Shown here: positions 35,115-44,092 of the stretch, piece after piece
How positions within the stretch are numbered: position 1 is the first letter of the stretch
Layout: every line of letters begins with the position of its first letter
Origin: CAZOHG01 sp964579725
GTDB lineage: Bacteria; Zhuqueibacterota; JdFR-76; BMS3Abin05
Reading direction: 5' to 3'
NCBI GenBank assembly: GCA_964579725.1
Contig: CAZOHG010000011.1
Location: 10,865-74,864 of the forward strand
Length of the DNA stretch: 64,000 nt
Program-made: the position numbers and the translations under genes
The notes under the pieces: generated by a model
Databases searched by the model: none
What the model was told of the DNA's origin: nothing
Seen by the model: the letters and a program-made list of their open reading frames with translations, nothing else

Positions 35115-36389
35115 TCACCTTTTTGACCGCCGGTCAATCAGGATTTTCCCCTTTTTAATCACCATTTCCACAAGATTTACCCCAAAATAGTACGGAACGA
35201 GACGGTAGTCCTCGGCATCCACCACCAGAACGTCCGCCTGGTACCCTTCTGCCAAATTCCCGATCCTTTTTTCACGGCGCAGAGCCCTGGCACCTTGAAT
35301 AGTAGCGGCAACCAAAACTTCGTCGGGCGTCATTTTCATGAAAAGAGCTGCCAATGTCATCATTAGCGGCAGCGATTGTGTCATGCTGCTGCCGGGGTTG
35401 AAATCGGTTGCCAGCGCCACGGGGACGCCCGAACCCATCAGCTTTCGCGCTGGCGGGTAGTGGTTTAAGCCGAGAAAAAACACCGACCCGGGCAAAAGAG
35501 TCGCCACACAGCCAAAGGCTCGCAGTTTTTCTACGCCCGCATCCGTCACTTGTTCCAGATGGTCGACGGAAACGGCGTGCATTTCTGCCGCCAATTCGGT
35601 GCATCCGATGGCGTGAAACTGGTCGGCGTGAATTTTCAGTCCCAGCCCCGCCAGATGGGCGGCACTGGCAATCTTCAATGTTTCCGCCGGCGTGTACACC
35701 CCCTGTTCGCAATACACATCCACGAATTCTGCCAGGTGATTTTCAGCAATCTCCGGAATCATGACGTCCGTCAGCACCCGAATGTAGTCATCCCGATTGT
35801 TGCGGTACTCGTCGGGCATCTCGTGTGCCCCCAGAAACGTAGGAACGACGTCAATAGGATGCGATTTGCGCAGCGTGTTCAGCACGCGAAGCGACTTCAT
35901 TTCGGCTTCGTACGAAAGTCCGTAACCGGTTTTGGCTTCCACGGTTGTGGTGCCCAATTCCAAAAAGCGATCCAATCGGCGGGAAACCCGGCGCAGCAAC
36001 TCCTCTTCGGAAGCCTGACGCACCCCCTCAATACTGGAGCGAATTCCGCCCCCTGCAGCAGCGATTTCCTCGTAACTTTTCCCCTGAACACGCTGCTCGA
36101 ATTCTTTTTCGCGGGTGTTGAAAAAAACCGGGTGCGTGTGTGAATCCACCAATCCCGGCAAAAGGGTTTTCCCCCGGACGTCTACAACCTGCGTGCGCCC
36201 GCGCCTCAGCCATTTCGCCCGTACCACCTCTTGACCTCCGACCGCCGTGATTTTCCCATCGGAAATGGCCAGCGCCCCGTTGGCGAGCGTTAGAACTTGC
36301 CACCCCATTGCGGCGGGCTTTTCTTCTCCTACCCACCGGAAGGTAACAATTTGGCTGGCATTTTCGAGAAGCAAATCGGCAGCAGGCAC
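35115..36389 (-). CDS. hutI: Imidazolonepropionase
   Basis: A 424-residue amidohydrolase that opens 4-imidazolone-5-propionate to formiminoglutamate in histidine breakdown. Metal-site segments seen are DSHTHPVF near residue 85, KIHADQF around 250, and DFNPGSSMTQSLPLMMTLA near the C-terminus, the latter being typical of HutI. AKTGYGLSYEAEMKSLRVL is another HutI marker. The start is GTG at 36387-36389. No hutH, hutU or hutG is nearby, so the gene stands apart from the rest of the pathway or the others are elsewhere in the genome. Confidence 0.93.
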   Translation of the reverse strand: MPAADLLLENASQIVTFRWVGEEKPAAMGWQVLTLANGALAISDGKITAVGGQEVVRAKWLRRGRTQVVDVRGKTLLPGLVDSHTHPVFFNTREKEFEQRVQGKSYEEIAAAGGGIRSSIEGVRQASEEELLRRVSRRLDRFLELGTTTVEAKTGYGLSYEAEMKSLRVLNTLRKSHPIDVVPTFLGAHEMPDEYRNNRDDYIRVLTDVMIPEIAENHLAEFVDVYCEQGVYTPAETLKIASAAHLAGLGLKIHADQFHAIGCTELAAEMHAVSVDHLEQVTDAGVEKLRAFGCVATLLPGSVFFLGLNHYPPARKLMGSGVPVALATDFNPGSSMTQSLPLMMTLAALFMKMTPDEVLVAATIQGARALRREKRIGNLAEGYQADVLVVDAEDYRLVPYYFGVNLVEMVIKKGKILIDRRSKR

Positions 36390-36697
36390 GGGGAAAATTC
36401 TCTCGCTTAATTCCTTTCAAACCGCAAAATCGTTCGATCTTGTTGGTGAATATATCGAAAATCTACCTCACTTGCAAGAAAAAAGATGGAAAACAAAACC
36501 GGCGGGGGTCTTCTGCGAATTTGGACAGGAGGAAATTGAGGGGAATCGAAACAGGGCAAAATCCGCTTAATGGAGAAACCAAACCGATTTGCTCACTTTC
36601 CAATTTAATTTGCCGAGAAGATCGTTTGTAACCGCCCTTTCGGTGCAAAAAGTGTCCCAATTTGAACAGTTACGCCAATCCGGAGGTCAGTGCTTTC
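36390..36697. other. Intergenic region
   Basis: 308 bases between the deacetylase gene and hutI, both on the minus strand. I see no RNA gene, terminator stem or clear promoter; short open stretches here lack ribosome sites. Confidence 0.5.
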
Positions 36698-38053
36698 CTA
36701 CGGCAGTAGCTCGCTGATTTTGACAAATCGGTACCCCTCATTCCGCAACGAGTCAATAAGGGCGGGCAGGCGTTTGTGGGGGAAATCGGTTCGGCGGTTG
36801 CTCCCCAGATGCATTAAAATAATGGCGCCGTTTGCCCCCACTTTTCCGTGACGGGCAAATGCCAAAATTTTCTTTTCAATTTCCTCGCCGGTGAGGTACC
36901 CCGGGGCGTCCGGTTGGGCAATCCAATCGCGGGTGTCCATGTTTTCCTGCCGATCGTGCCCAATGGTCCAATCGACTTCTTGAAATCCCGTTTCGGCTGC
37001 CCATTGTCGAATTTGGGCATTGCTTTCACCGTAGGGAGGTCGCCAAAGGGGAGCCATGGACTTTCCGGTTATTCGGTGAAAAAGCTCTGCTGTCTTTTTC
37101 AATTCTTCCTGCACAAAGGCTCGCGTAACGCCGGGCCGCGTCACATGACGGTGGTTCTCCGCGTAAGTGGTGAGGTGCGGGTGGTCAAAGGTGTGGTTCC
37201 CCACTTCGTGACCGTCGTGCACAATTTGCCGGACGGTTTCGGGATAATGCTTTAAAAATTGGCCGGTTAAAAACATTGTGCAGTGAACATTCCGAGATCG
37301 CAAAATGTCCAAAATTTCACCGGTCACATTGTTGCTGGCGCCGCCATCAAATGTAAGGGCTACTTTTTTTTCGGCAAGGCTCCCCCGGCGAATGGGTGTA
37401 GCCAGATAACGTAAATTTGGCGGAGCAAAGCGGACGGTCAGCTCCTCCAAAGCCAGCATCTTGCCGTCCGGGGCAAATGCTTTTACCCGCAGTCTTTTGG
37501 TTTTGCGCGAAAGCGACACGACCGGAAATTCAAATTGTCCGTTTCGCGGCAGCGTAACGGCCAGCGGACCTGTCGTATCTTCAAGCACCAGAATCCAGCC
37601 GTCTTTTGCCTCCCCCGTCACCCGAATGTCATTGCGGAAAATCATCGCACCAGGCACGGGCTTGCGAATGCGAACAGAAGCGGCGGGAAGTGGCTGGGCT
37701 GGTCGCTTTGGATTACCACCGGCAGAAAAAGGAAATTGAGGCGCGGAAAGGGATCGAACGGCTCGGTTTAAACGAAAATTTTGCACCAGCAAAATAGAAA
37801 AAAGAATCCAAATCGTGAGCCAAAGGAAAAGCAGTTGGTGACGGGTAAGGCGGGCAAAAACAGGGCTCAATTTTTTGAGGAAAAGCCTTGGTTTTTCACG
37901 GAACAAAAAGCGGAACCAGCACAAACGGCTGCAAAAAATATGATGGGAATAGATCTTTTGACAGTCCGAGCAAATGGGTTTGTGACAATAAAAACAGTGG
38001 CGACTGGTGTACCGATCCGGATGGTTCACGCACACGTTGATTTTTTTGCTCAT
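36698..38053 (-). CDS. Polysaccharide deacetylase with N-terminal zinc finger
   Basis: A 451-residue fusion. Residues 1-48 carry a B-box-like zinc finger (Cys8, His11, Cys20, Cys23, Cys28, Cys31, plus further Cys/His). A membrane helix lies at about 72-92. After a beta-rich linker (about 125-215) comes a NodB deacetylase domain (about 230-430): motif 1 is TFDGGA (Asp236, Gly237), motif 2 is HTFDHPH (His287, His291), motif 3 is RPPYGESN. The second Asp of the usual TFDDG metal site is Gly237, so metal binding may differ. Topology suggests finger inside, deacetylase outside. The target may be peptidoglycan or another N-acetylated glycan. Confidence 0.85.
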   Translation of the reverse strand: MSKKINVCVNHPDRYTSRHCFYCHKPICSDCQKIYSHHIFCSRLCWFRFLFREKPRLFLKKLSPVFARLTRHQLLFLWLTIWILFSILLVQNFRLNRAVRSLSAPQFPFSAGGNPKRPAQPLPAASVRIRKPVPGAMIFRNDIRVTGEAKDGWILVLEDTTGPLAVTLPRNGQFEFPVVSLSRKTKRLRVKAFAPDGKMLALEELTVRFAPPNLRYLATPIRRGSLAEKKVALTFDGGASNNVTGEILDILRSRNVHCTMFLTGQFLKHYPETVRQIVHDGHEVGNHTFDHPHLTTYAENHRHVTRPGVTRAFVQEELKKTAELFHRITGKSMAPLWRPPYGESNAQIRQWAAETGFQEVDWTIGHDRQENMDTRDWIAQPDAPGYLTGEEIEKKILAFARHGKVGANGAIILMHLGSNRRTDFPHKRLPALIDSLRNEGYRFVKISELLP

Positions 38054-38289
38054 GGCACCTCTAACCCAAAACTTAGAGCGAGAGATTTTTTAATCTCATT
38101 CGGAGGCGATTTGCTGTTTCCTGTCGAAAAAACTTCTATTTTCAAACAAACAAAAATTACGGAGCGCGCTTTTCGTTTGGGAAATCGGCCATGCCACTAA
38201 ATCCGATCGGGAAAATCTGGATTTTCTGCGAGAAATGCTCAAGCGTACACGGCGCCCCGGCAAAACCGAAACAGGGGAGCCGTCCAGGC

Positions 38290-39000
38290 TCAAAGCGTGA
38301 ACGCACGGAGCAGGATTCCCACTAAAATAGCCAAAAAATCACCGAAAACAACCACCGGCCAATCCCATTTTTGAGCCAACAGACGCACCCCCAAAATGGC
38401 CGCAATCCCCAACCAAAACCAGCCGCCTAACAGTGCCAACAACGTCAGGAAAAACCGTTCCACGTAGCCGGGCACGCGTTGCCTTAATCCGGGGAAAATC
38501 AGGGTTTCCCGTTCCTGTTTGGGCTTGCGATCATTTATGAACACCCGCACATTGAACACCAGCGGAGTTAGTGCAAAAGTAGCCAACACAAATCCCGAAA
38601 TTTGAATAATGAGCCGCGTGTTGGAATAAAAGGGCCAGTTAAATCGGTAAACCGCATCCGGGTACAGGGCCAAAAATCCAAATGTCAAGATCCAAATAGT
38701 GAACAAATGGAGAAATTGATCAAACAAAAAAAGGTACACATTATCCTTAATGACATTTTGGGTGATCCAGATTTTGCCCGAATCGTACAGAATGTGAGAG
38801 AGAAAAAGGAGAATCAAAACAATCCAAAAAACGGGGTACCGCAAGTAGGGCAACGTAAAGAGGATGTTCATGGCACTCACAATGCCGACGTGAAGGAGCA
38901 CACCCCATTTGTACGTCGTTTTGTAATAAAAGACTGTGTCCGTTTGCAGGGGGAAATCCCCCACCAGGTGAGCCAGTGTTAATAGCCAGAAAAGATTCAT
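38290..39000 (-). CDS. DUF3307 integral membrane protein
   Basis: A 236-residue membrane protein with about six hydrophobic segments. The opening LTLAHLVGDFPLQTD matches the DUF3307 start (HxxGDFxxQ), followed by FYYKTTYKWGVLLHVGIV. The family has no agreed function. It follows the L9 gene after 76 bases, across a possible terminator at 39024-39052, so it may have its own transcript. ATG at 38998-39000. Confidence 0.8.
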   Translation of the reverse strand: MNLFWLLTLAHLVGDFPLQTDTVFYYKTTYKWGVLLHVGIVSAMNILFTLPYLRYPVFWIVLILLFLSHILYDSGKIWITQNVIKDNVYLFLFDQFLHLFTIWILTFGFLALYPDAVYRFNWPFYSNTRLIIQISGFVLATFALTPLVFNVRVFINDRKPKQERETLIFPGLRQRVPGYVERFFLTLLALLGGWFWLGIAAILGVRLLAQKWDWPVVVFGDFLAILVGILLRAFTL

Positions 39001-39023
39001 ATAAATCTCAAGGGAAAAGGAAG

Positions 39024-39052
39024 AGCCGCCCGCCTGCGCCTTTGGGGCGGCT
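39024..39052 (-). terminator. Possible terminator after rplI
   Basis: An 8-bp GC-rich stem (39024-39031 with 39045-39052) about 25 bases after the L9 stop. On the minus strand it is followed by a C/T-rich tract (CTTCCTTTTCCC), so it would be a weak terminator. Confidence 0.45.
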
Positions 39053-39076
39053 TCAGCAATCGATTCAAATGCTCCT

Positions 39077-39520
39077 CTACTTTTTCACCACCCAAACCTT
39101 GACCTTTGCCTCTACTTCGGGATGTAATTTAATGGGAATGGAATAAATACCCAGCGCCTTAATGGGTTCGTCAAGCAGGATTTTTCGCTTGTCCAGTGCA
39201 AAACCCTTTTCTTCCAGAGCATTGGCAATATCCTGAGATGTTACGGAACCGAACAACTTGTCTTCTTCACCAACCGAGACTGAAATAGTAATGGACGTGT
39301 CGTTCAATTTCTCCGCTTCTTTTTCAGCGGCTTTTTTCTCACGGTTTTTCTGGAGTTCCAAACTCTTTTTTTCCTGCTCAAATCGTTTAACATTGCCCTT
39401 GGAGGCTTCAAGAGCCAACCCCTTAGGAATCAAATAATTACGGGCATAACCGTTCTTGACTTCAACAATTTCACCCGCTTTTCCAATTGTTTCCACATCT
39501 TTTCTAAGAATGACTTTCAT
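39077..39520 (-). CDS. rplI: 50S ribosomal protein L9
   Basis: A 147-residue L9. The N-terminal domain reads MKVILRKDVETIGKAGEIVEVKNGYARNYLIPKGLA, split at VKNGYARNYLIPKG, which is the L9 signature; a long charged helix follows (EQEKKSLELQKNREKK), then the C-terminal domain with LFGSVTSQDIANAL. It binds 23S rRNA at the base of the L1 stalk. It ends the S6-S18-L9 cluster, 39 bases after the S18 stop. Confidence 0.98.
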   Translation of the reverse strand: MKVILRKDVETIGKAGEIVEVKNGYARNYLIPKGLALEASKGNVKRFEQEKKSLELQKNREKKAAEKEAEKLNDTSITISVSVGEEDKLFGSVTSQDIANALEEKGFALDKRKILLDEPIKALGIYSIPIKLHPEVEAKVKVWVVKK

Positions 39521-39559
39521 TTCTATTGAACTCCCTCTTGACTTTTTGGTTTACGTGTG

Positions 39560-39787
39560 TCAACTGACATGATCGGCAACAAATGGCAGAAGAGCCAGGT
39601 GACGCGCCCGTTTAATTGCCTTTACCAACTGTCTCTGATGCTGAGCGCAGGTACCGGAAATTCGCCGAGGGATAATTTTGCCCTGTTCTGTGGTGAACCG
39701 TTGCAACAGTTTTTCATCCTTGTAATCGATGTACTCGATTTTATTTTCGCAAAAGCGACAAATCCGTTTCTTTTTCGTTCGGATCAA
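39560..39787 (-). CDS. rpsR: 30S ribosomal protein S18
   Basis: A 75-residue S18. Seen: KKKRICRFCENKIEYIDYKD and GKIIPRRISGTCAQHQRQLVKAIKRARHLALLPF, the latter being the family core, with four cysteines as in zinc-binding versions (CRFC and C in TCAQH). The start is TTG at 39785-39787 preceded by AAAGGAGG with a seven-base spacing; there is no ATG in range. It binds beside S6 on the small subunit. The rpsF gene is 101 bases upstream and rplI 39 bases downstream. Confidence 0.97.
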   Translation of the reverse strand: MIRTKKKRICRFCENKIEYIDYKDEKLLQRFTTEQGKIIPRRISGTCAQHQRQLVKAIKRARHLALLPFVADHVS

Positions 39788-39888
39788 CGTAAGACCTCCT
39801 TTAATTTTTCGACCATCGAAATTTCTTTTTCAACGTTGTCTGCTATTTTCCCGTAGCCGCGGTGCTTTCAATTGACGCCGGGCCGTCC

Positions 39889-40380
39889 TCATTGCTCGGA
39901 AACCGATTCCTCCGCCGAAGTCTCTTTTGTTTCCGCGGCCTTTGTCTCAGCCGGAGCAGCTTGAGGCGTCGTGGTTGCGGGTTTTGAGGCGGAAGAAGAA
40001 CGCGAATAAGAACGTGAGCGCCTGTCGGGCGTTCGGCCAAATTTCTTAAATTCCATGGTTCGGCCCGATTCCATTTGCCGAATGGCTTTTTTGTCCAATT
40101 TCACCGTGAGGTAGCGCAAAACGCTCTCGTCCAGGCGAAAACCGTGTTCCATCGGCGCTACAATTTTACCGTCCGATTCGTACAAGAAATAAACGTAGTA
40201 CCCGTATTGACGTTTTTTGATTTCATAGGCCATGCGTTTTTTACCCCAGTGGTCTACTTTTCGAATGCTGCCACCGGCATCCGTAATGGTTTTCTGCACC
40301 CGATTCACAAATTCTTCAATTTTGGTTTGATCTAATTGCGGATCCAGAATCACAGTTGTTTCGTACAGACGTTGCTCCAT
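39889..40380 (-). CDS. rpsF: 30S ribosomal protein S6
   Basis: A 163-residue S6, longer than the usual 95-130. The first 100 residues are the S6 fold: RLYETTVILDPQLDQTKIEE, DHWGKKRMAYEIKKRQYGYYVYF. After about residue 105 comes a low-complexity tail, first Arg/Ser-rich (DRRSRSYSRSSS), then Ala/Thr/Glu-rich (PAETKAAETKETSAEESVSEQ), with no known domain. ATG at 40378-40380 with GGAGG upstream. The classic ssb gene between rpsF and rpsR is absent. Confidence 0.95.
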   Translation of the reverse strand: MEQRLYETTVILDPQLDQTKIEEFVNRVQKTITDAGGSIRKVDHWGKKRMAYEIKKRQYGYYVYFLYESDGKIVAPMEHGFRLDESVLRYLTVKLDKKAIRQMESGRTMEFKKFGRTPDRRSRSYSRSSSASKPATTTPQAAPAETKAAETKETSAEESVSEQ

Positions 40381-40520
40381 TTAAACCTCCATTTTATGCT
40401 CGATAAAATTCTGTTTCGAAAATTCGCACCTGTCGATTTTTTCCCTAAAACCCACCCCATTCCACAAGCCAAAAATCAGAACCCTTTTCACAGGAAAGAA
40501 GGGCACTATTTTTAAAAAGC

Positions 40521-41126
40521 TCAGTCAATTAAGCGACGATTGAACCGGTTCATGGCGCGTTCGATTCCCTCTTTGGCGGCCGTTTCAACTGCATCGGCAG
40601 CCGTTGGAATAATTTCCTGCAAAACTTCCCACTCCGACCGACTGAATTCCGACAGCACAAAAGACACCCAATTTTCAATGGGGTGCTCGGGGCCGATGCC
40701 GATTCGCAAGCGGGGAAACTGCTGCGTCCCCAAATGCGAAATGATGGAAGCCAGTCCGTTGTGCCCCCCGTCGCTGCCGGATTTCCGCAACCGCAGCACG
40801 CCAAGCGGAAGCTGAAAATCGTCCACAACCACCAAAATTTGAGAAAGATCCTGCCGAAAAAACTCGACGGCCTGCCGTACCGCCAGCCCGCTGTTGTTCA
40901 TAAATGTCAGCGGTTTGATCAAAAAAAGCCGTCGTCCGTTTACATGGCCGTCCGCCTGAACGAAATCACCGCGGCCCTGTTTAAACGTCCAGCCGTGGCG
41001 CTGAGCCAGGGCATCGGCCACCAAAAAACCCGCATTGTGACGGGTGCGCTCATATTTTTTGCCGGGATTTCCAAGTCCGAACACGACAAACCGGTCTGAC
41101 CCGCTTTCCACCCGTTGTGTTCCCAT
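40521..41126 (-). CDS. pth: Peptidyl-tRNA hydrolase
   Basis: A 201-residue Pth that releases peptides from stalled peptidyl-tRNA. Conserved FGLGNPGKKYERTRHNAGF includes the catalytic His. FMNNSGLAVRQAVEFF, VVDDFQLPLGVLRLRKSGSDGGHNGL and the C-terminal region with IGPEHPIENWVSFVLSEFSRSE match the family, including the Asp of the active site in VDDF. It follows rplY by 17 bases. ATG at 41124-41126. Confidence 0.97.
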   Translation of the reverse strand: MGTQRVESGSDRFVVFGLGNPGKKYERTRHNAGFLVADALAQRHGWTFKQGRGDFVQADGHVNGRRLFLIKPLTFMNNSGLAVRQAVEFFRQDLSQILVVVDDFQLPLGVLRLRKSGSDGGHNGLASIISHLGTQQFPRLRIGIGPEHPIENWVSFVLSEFSRSEWEVLQEIIPTAADAVETAAKEGIERAMNRFNRRLID

Positions 41127-41143
41127 GAGCGCCTTTGCAGGGG

Positions 41144-41785
41144 CTATTCGCCCTCTTCCTTTTCACCACCGTGAATAGCTTCCGGCTGAGCCTCTCCTTC
41201 TTCTACGACTTCTTCTGCAACCTCTTCTTCCTCAGCACGTTTCGGATGCGCCACAGACACAATTGTCTGTTCCGGCTCAGCAAGAATTTCAATGTGCTCC
41301 AGGGTCAAATCGGCTACCGAAATGCTCTCCCCTACATTCAGGTTGGAGATGTCAATCTCAATGCGTTCGGGGATGTCTTTCGGCAAACAGGAAATCTCCA
41401 TTTCACGCAAATGGTGTTCCAAAATACCGCCGAAGTCTTTGACACCAATGGACTCGCCCACCAGTTCCACCGGCACTTTCATGGTCACCTTTTCGGAAGC
41501 CTTAATTCCCAGCAAGTCCACGTGTAAAATTTCGTCCGTCACAGGGTCTATTTGAATTTCGCGAATAATACAGGGCTTTTTCCGACCTTTGCCGACGTCC
41601 AGGTCGAAAATATTGGTTCGGGAAAAAACCAGATGCCGGAACTCCTTGGCATCTAACGCAAGCAACAGATTTTTGTCCCGGGAACTGTAAAAAACAGCGG
41701 GAACTTTCCCCTGCTGGCGCAGCCGCTTTAGTTCACCCTTTGTCCCCTTTTCGCGCAATTCCGCTTTGATTACTGCTTCAGCCAT
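41144..41785 (-). CDS. rplY: 50S ribosomal protein L25 (general stress protein Ctc)
   Basis: A 213-residue long-form L25/TL5/Ctc that binds 5S rRNA. The N-terminal L25 domain starts KAELREKGTKGELKRLRQQGKVPAVFY, and the C-terminal domain contains IEIDISNLNVGESISVADL. An acidic tail follows (EEEEVAEEVVEEGEAQPE). In Gram-positives ctc is stress-induced; no such signal is visible here. It lies between prs and pth, the classical order prs-ctc-pth. ATG with an ordinary ribosome site. Confidence 0.96.
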   Translation of the reverse strand: MAEAVIKAELREKGTKGELKRLRQQGKVPAVFYSSRDKNLLLALDAKEFRHLVFSRTNIFDLDVGKGRKKPCIIREIQIDPVTDEILHVDLLGIKASEKVTMKVPVELVGESIGVKDFGGILEHHLREMEISCLPKDIPERIEIDISNLNVGESISVADLTLEHIEILAEPEQTIVSVAHPKRAEEEEVAEEVVEEGEAQPEAIHGGEKEEGE

Positions 41786-41800
41786 GCAACTTCTCCCTTC

Positions 41801-42751
41801 TTACTTTTCAATATCGAATAAAATACTAATCGATTCTTCTTTGTGAATCCGTTCAATGGCCTGAGCAAAAATAGAAGCCACTGACAGAATTTTCATTTTT
41901 TTCAACATTTTTTCCTTCGGCACGGGAATGGTGTCCGTAACCACCATTTCGTCGATTGGTGCCCTTTCAATGCGCTGGACCGCTTCCCCGCTTAAAATAG
42001 GATGGGTACAGGCCGCAATAATGCGTTTGGCGCCCTTCTTTTTCATGGCTTGAGCCGCCCCCACAAGGGTTCCGGCGGTGTCCACCATATCGTCTACGAT
42101 CAGCACATTGCGGTCTTTAACCGCCCCGATAATGTGCATTACCTCGGCAACGTTGTGTTTGGGACGTCGTTTGTCCACCAGCGCCAATTCCGCCCCAAGC
42201 CGTTTTGAATAGGCGCGTGCCAGTTTAATACTACCGATATCGGGCGAAACCACGGTTAAATCGGGGATATTCTTTTTCCGAAAATACTCCACAAATACGA
42301 ACGACGAGTAGAGATGATCCAGCGGAATGTCGAAAAATCCCTGAATTTGTGCTGCGTGCAAATCCATTGTCAGCACGCGATCGGCCCCGGCCGTGGTAAT
42401 TAAATTGGCAATTAATTTGGACGTAATGGCCACGCGAGGCTGATCTTTCCTGTCCTGACGTGCGTAGCCGTAGTACGGCATCACGGCCGTTACCCGCCTG
42501 GCCGAAGCCCGTCTTGCGGCGTCAATCATGATCAGAAGCTCCATGATATTTTCCGCCGGAGAACAAGTGGGTTGAATCAGGAAAACATCCGCGCCGCGAA
42601 TATTTTCCACAAACTTCACCCAGATCTCGCCGTCACTGAACCGACGAATCGAAATCGGTTCCAAAGGCCGGTTCAAACTCTCCGCAATACGTTCCGCCAG
42701 CACCGGATTGGCCGTCCCCGAAAATAGCTTCAAATCATTGTTTGTTGTCAT
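41801..42751 (-). CDS. prs: Ribose-phosphate pyrophosphokinase
   Basis: A 316-residue class I PRPP synthase: ribose 5-phosphate + ATP to PRPP + AMP. Features seen: LKLFSGTANPVLAERIAESL, the flag-loop region YGYARQDRKDQPR, the metal/ATP segment TMDLHAAQIQGFFDIP and the PRPP-binding loop VLIVDDMVDTAGTLV. Length agrees with the family. ATG at 42749-42751. It precedes rplY by 15 bases, and spoVG lies 93 bases upstream. Confidence 0.98.
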   Translation of the reverse strand: MTTNNDLKLFSGTANPVLAERIAESLNRPLEPISIRRFSDGEIWVKFVENIRGADVFLIQPTCSPAENIMELLIMIDAARRASARRVTAVMPYYGYARQDRKDQPRVAITSKLIANLITTAGADRVLTMDLHAAQIQGFFDIPLDHLYSSFVFVEYFRKKNIPDLTVVSPDIGSIKLARAYSKRLGAELALVDKRRPKHNVAEVMHIIGAVKDRNVLIVDDMVDTAGTLVGAAQAMKKKGAKRIIAACTHPILSGEAVQRIERAPIDEMVVTDTIPVPKEKMLKKMKILSVASIFAQAIERIHKEESISILFDIEK

Positions 42752-42844
42752 GCGAGCCCCACCAAAATTCTAAGACCACGGACACCACCAACCAACTGAC
42801 AACGAAACAGCAGCCACCCCACTTCACTTCCCTTCGGTTTGTCT

Positions 42845-43150
42845 TTATTCCCGGACTGCGGCGTCTTCTTGCACCGTCGGATGTTCTTGCTTCTCCTCGG
42901 CAAGGATTTTCTGGTAAGCATCTAAAACCACACGCTGGATTTTGAGACGGAAGGCATTGGTGATGGGATGGGCAATATCCCGATAAGAGCCATCTGGTAG
43001 CCTTCGTGCGGGCATGGAAACAAACATGCCGTGGTTCCCTTTAATGACGCGCAGACCGTGCACCACAAATTGATCGTCAAACGTGATGTTCACAAAGGCC
43101 TTTAAACGCGTCTCATCCAACGGTGTGATGCTTACTTCGGTGATTTCCAT
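42845..43150 (-). CDS. spoVG: SpoVG-family RNA-binding protein
   Basis: A 101-residue SpoVG. The core MEITEVSITPLDETRLKAFVNITF, split after PLDETRLK, and VHGLRVIKGNHGMFVSMPARR, DIAHPITNAFRLKIQ are conserved. SpoVG proteins bind RNA and DNA and regulate diverse processes in Gram-positives and others; in non-sporulating lineages the role is largely unknown. The order ispE-spoVG-prs-rplY-pth is ancient. A terminator-like stem lies 26 bases before the ATG (43176-43199), which might attenuate read-through from ispE. Confidence 0.95.
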   Translation of the reverse strand: MEITEVSITPLDETRLKAFVNITFDDQFVVHGLRVIKGNHGMFVSMPARRLPDGSYRDIAHPITNAFRLKIQRVVLDAYQKILAEEKQEHPTVQEDAAVRE

Positions 43151-43175
43151 CTTTCTCTCCCATTTTCATTTTGAA

Positions 43176-43199
43176 CAAAAGGTTCCGTTTCGGGAACCT
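43176..43199 (-). terminator. Terminator-like stem between ispE and spoVG
   Basis: 7-bp stem (43180-43186 with 43193-43199), loop 6, followed on the minus strand by TTTTG. It could terminate ispE transcripts or act as an attenuator before spoVG. Confidence 0.5.
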
Positions 43200-43231
43200 G
43201 AATTCTATTGGAAAAGCCGAAGAACGCTGCT

Positions 43232-44092
43232 TCACACCTCGTGAAAAGGACGCACAATAAACTTCTTGTAAGGATGACTGTCAAATAACGGCAGGGCTTT
43301 TTTGACCTGTTCGTCTTCTTCGAAAAGGCCAAACAGAGCCGACCCGCTGCCCGAAAGGCTCACAAAGCTGGCTCCTGCCCTGAATAATCGATTTTGAATA
43401 TCCCGTAGGGCGGGATAATGCCCCAAAAGAAGGGGTTCGAAATCATTCTTAAAGAATAACGGCCATTCTTTCAAAAAAAGCCGCTTTACTTTAGAACGGT
43501 CTAATTTAATATATTTTTTAGCATTTGTCAAGTCTAATTTGAGGTTTTGGTAGGCCCATTTTGTGGAAATCGGAATTTTCGGGTACAAAACAAGCCCCAC
43601 AAAATCCCAGGGCGTTGGGAACCAATCCAATTTTTCTCCGATGCCGTAGGCAATTGCCGTACCCGGGTGCAGGAAAAAGGGCACGTCCGCCCCGAGACGC
43701 AATGCCAGTTTCAATAGCTGGGTATCCGAAAGTTGAGTTTTCCACAAAGTGTTTAGCGCACGCAGTGTTGCGGCGGCGTCCGAACTCCCGCCGCCAAGTC
43801 CCGCACCCGTCGGGATTTTTTTTTGGATGTGAATCGTACAGCCCTTGTGCGCACCGCTTGCTTCTAACAACAATTGAGCTGCCCGGTAACAAATATTTTC
43901 GGGGCCCTCCGGAACGGCAGGATCCGTGGTAGAAACACGAATTCCCTGTACCGAAGGGGTCACGCGAATTTCGTCGCACAAATCCACCGATTGGAAAATC
44001 GTTTCCAACTCATGGTAACCGTCAGGGCGTTTGCCCAAAATGCGAAGGCCAATATTGATCTTGGCACAAGCTTTTAGAACGTAAACTGTCAT
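43232..44092 (-). CDS. ispE: 4-diphosphocytidyl-2-C-methyl-D-erythritol kinase
   Basis: A 286-residue GHMP kinase of the MEP isoprenoid pathway; it phosphorylates the 2-hydroxyl of CDP-ME. N-terminal CAKINIGLRILGKRPDGYHEL includes the substrate-binding Lys, and the ATP loop PTGAGLGGGSSDAAATLRAL is the GHMP glycine motif. LSGSGSALFGLFE near the C-terminus is the third GHMP motif. ATG at 44090-44092. It is upstream of spoVG in the conserved order. Confidence 0.97.
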   Translation of the reverse strand: MTVYVLKACAKINIGLRILGKRPDGYHELETIFQSVDLCDEIRVTPSVQGIRVSTTDPAVPEGPENICYRAAQLLLEASGAHKGCTIHIQKKIPTGAGLGGGSSDAAATLRALNTLWKTQLSDTQLLKLALRLGADVPFFLHPGTAIAYGIGEKLDWFPTPWDFVGLVLYPKIPISTKWAYQNLKLDLTNAKKYIKLDRSKVKRLFLKEWPLFFKNDFEPLLLGHYPALRDIQNRLFRAGASFVSLSGSGSALFGLFEEDEQVKKALPLFDSHPYKKFIVRPFHEV

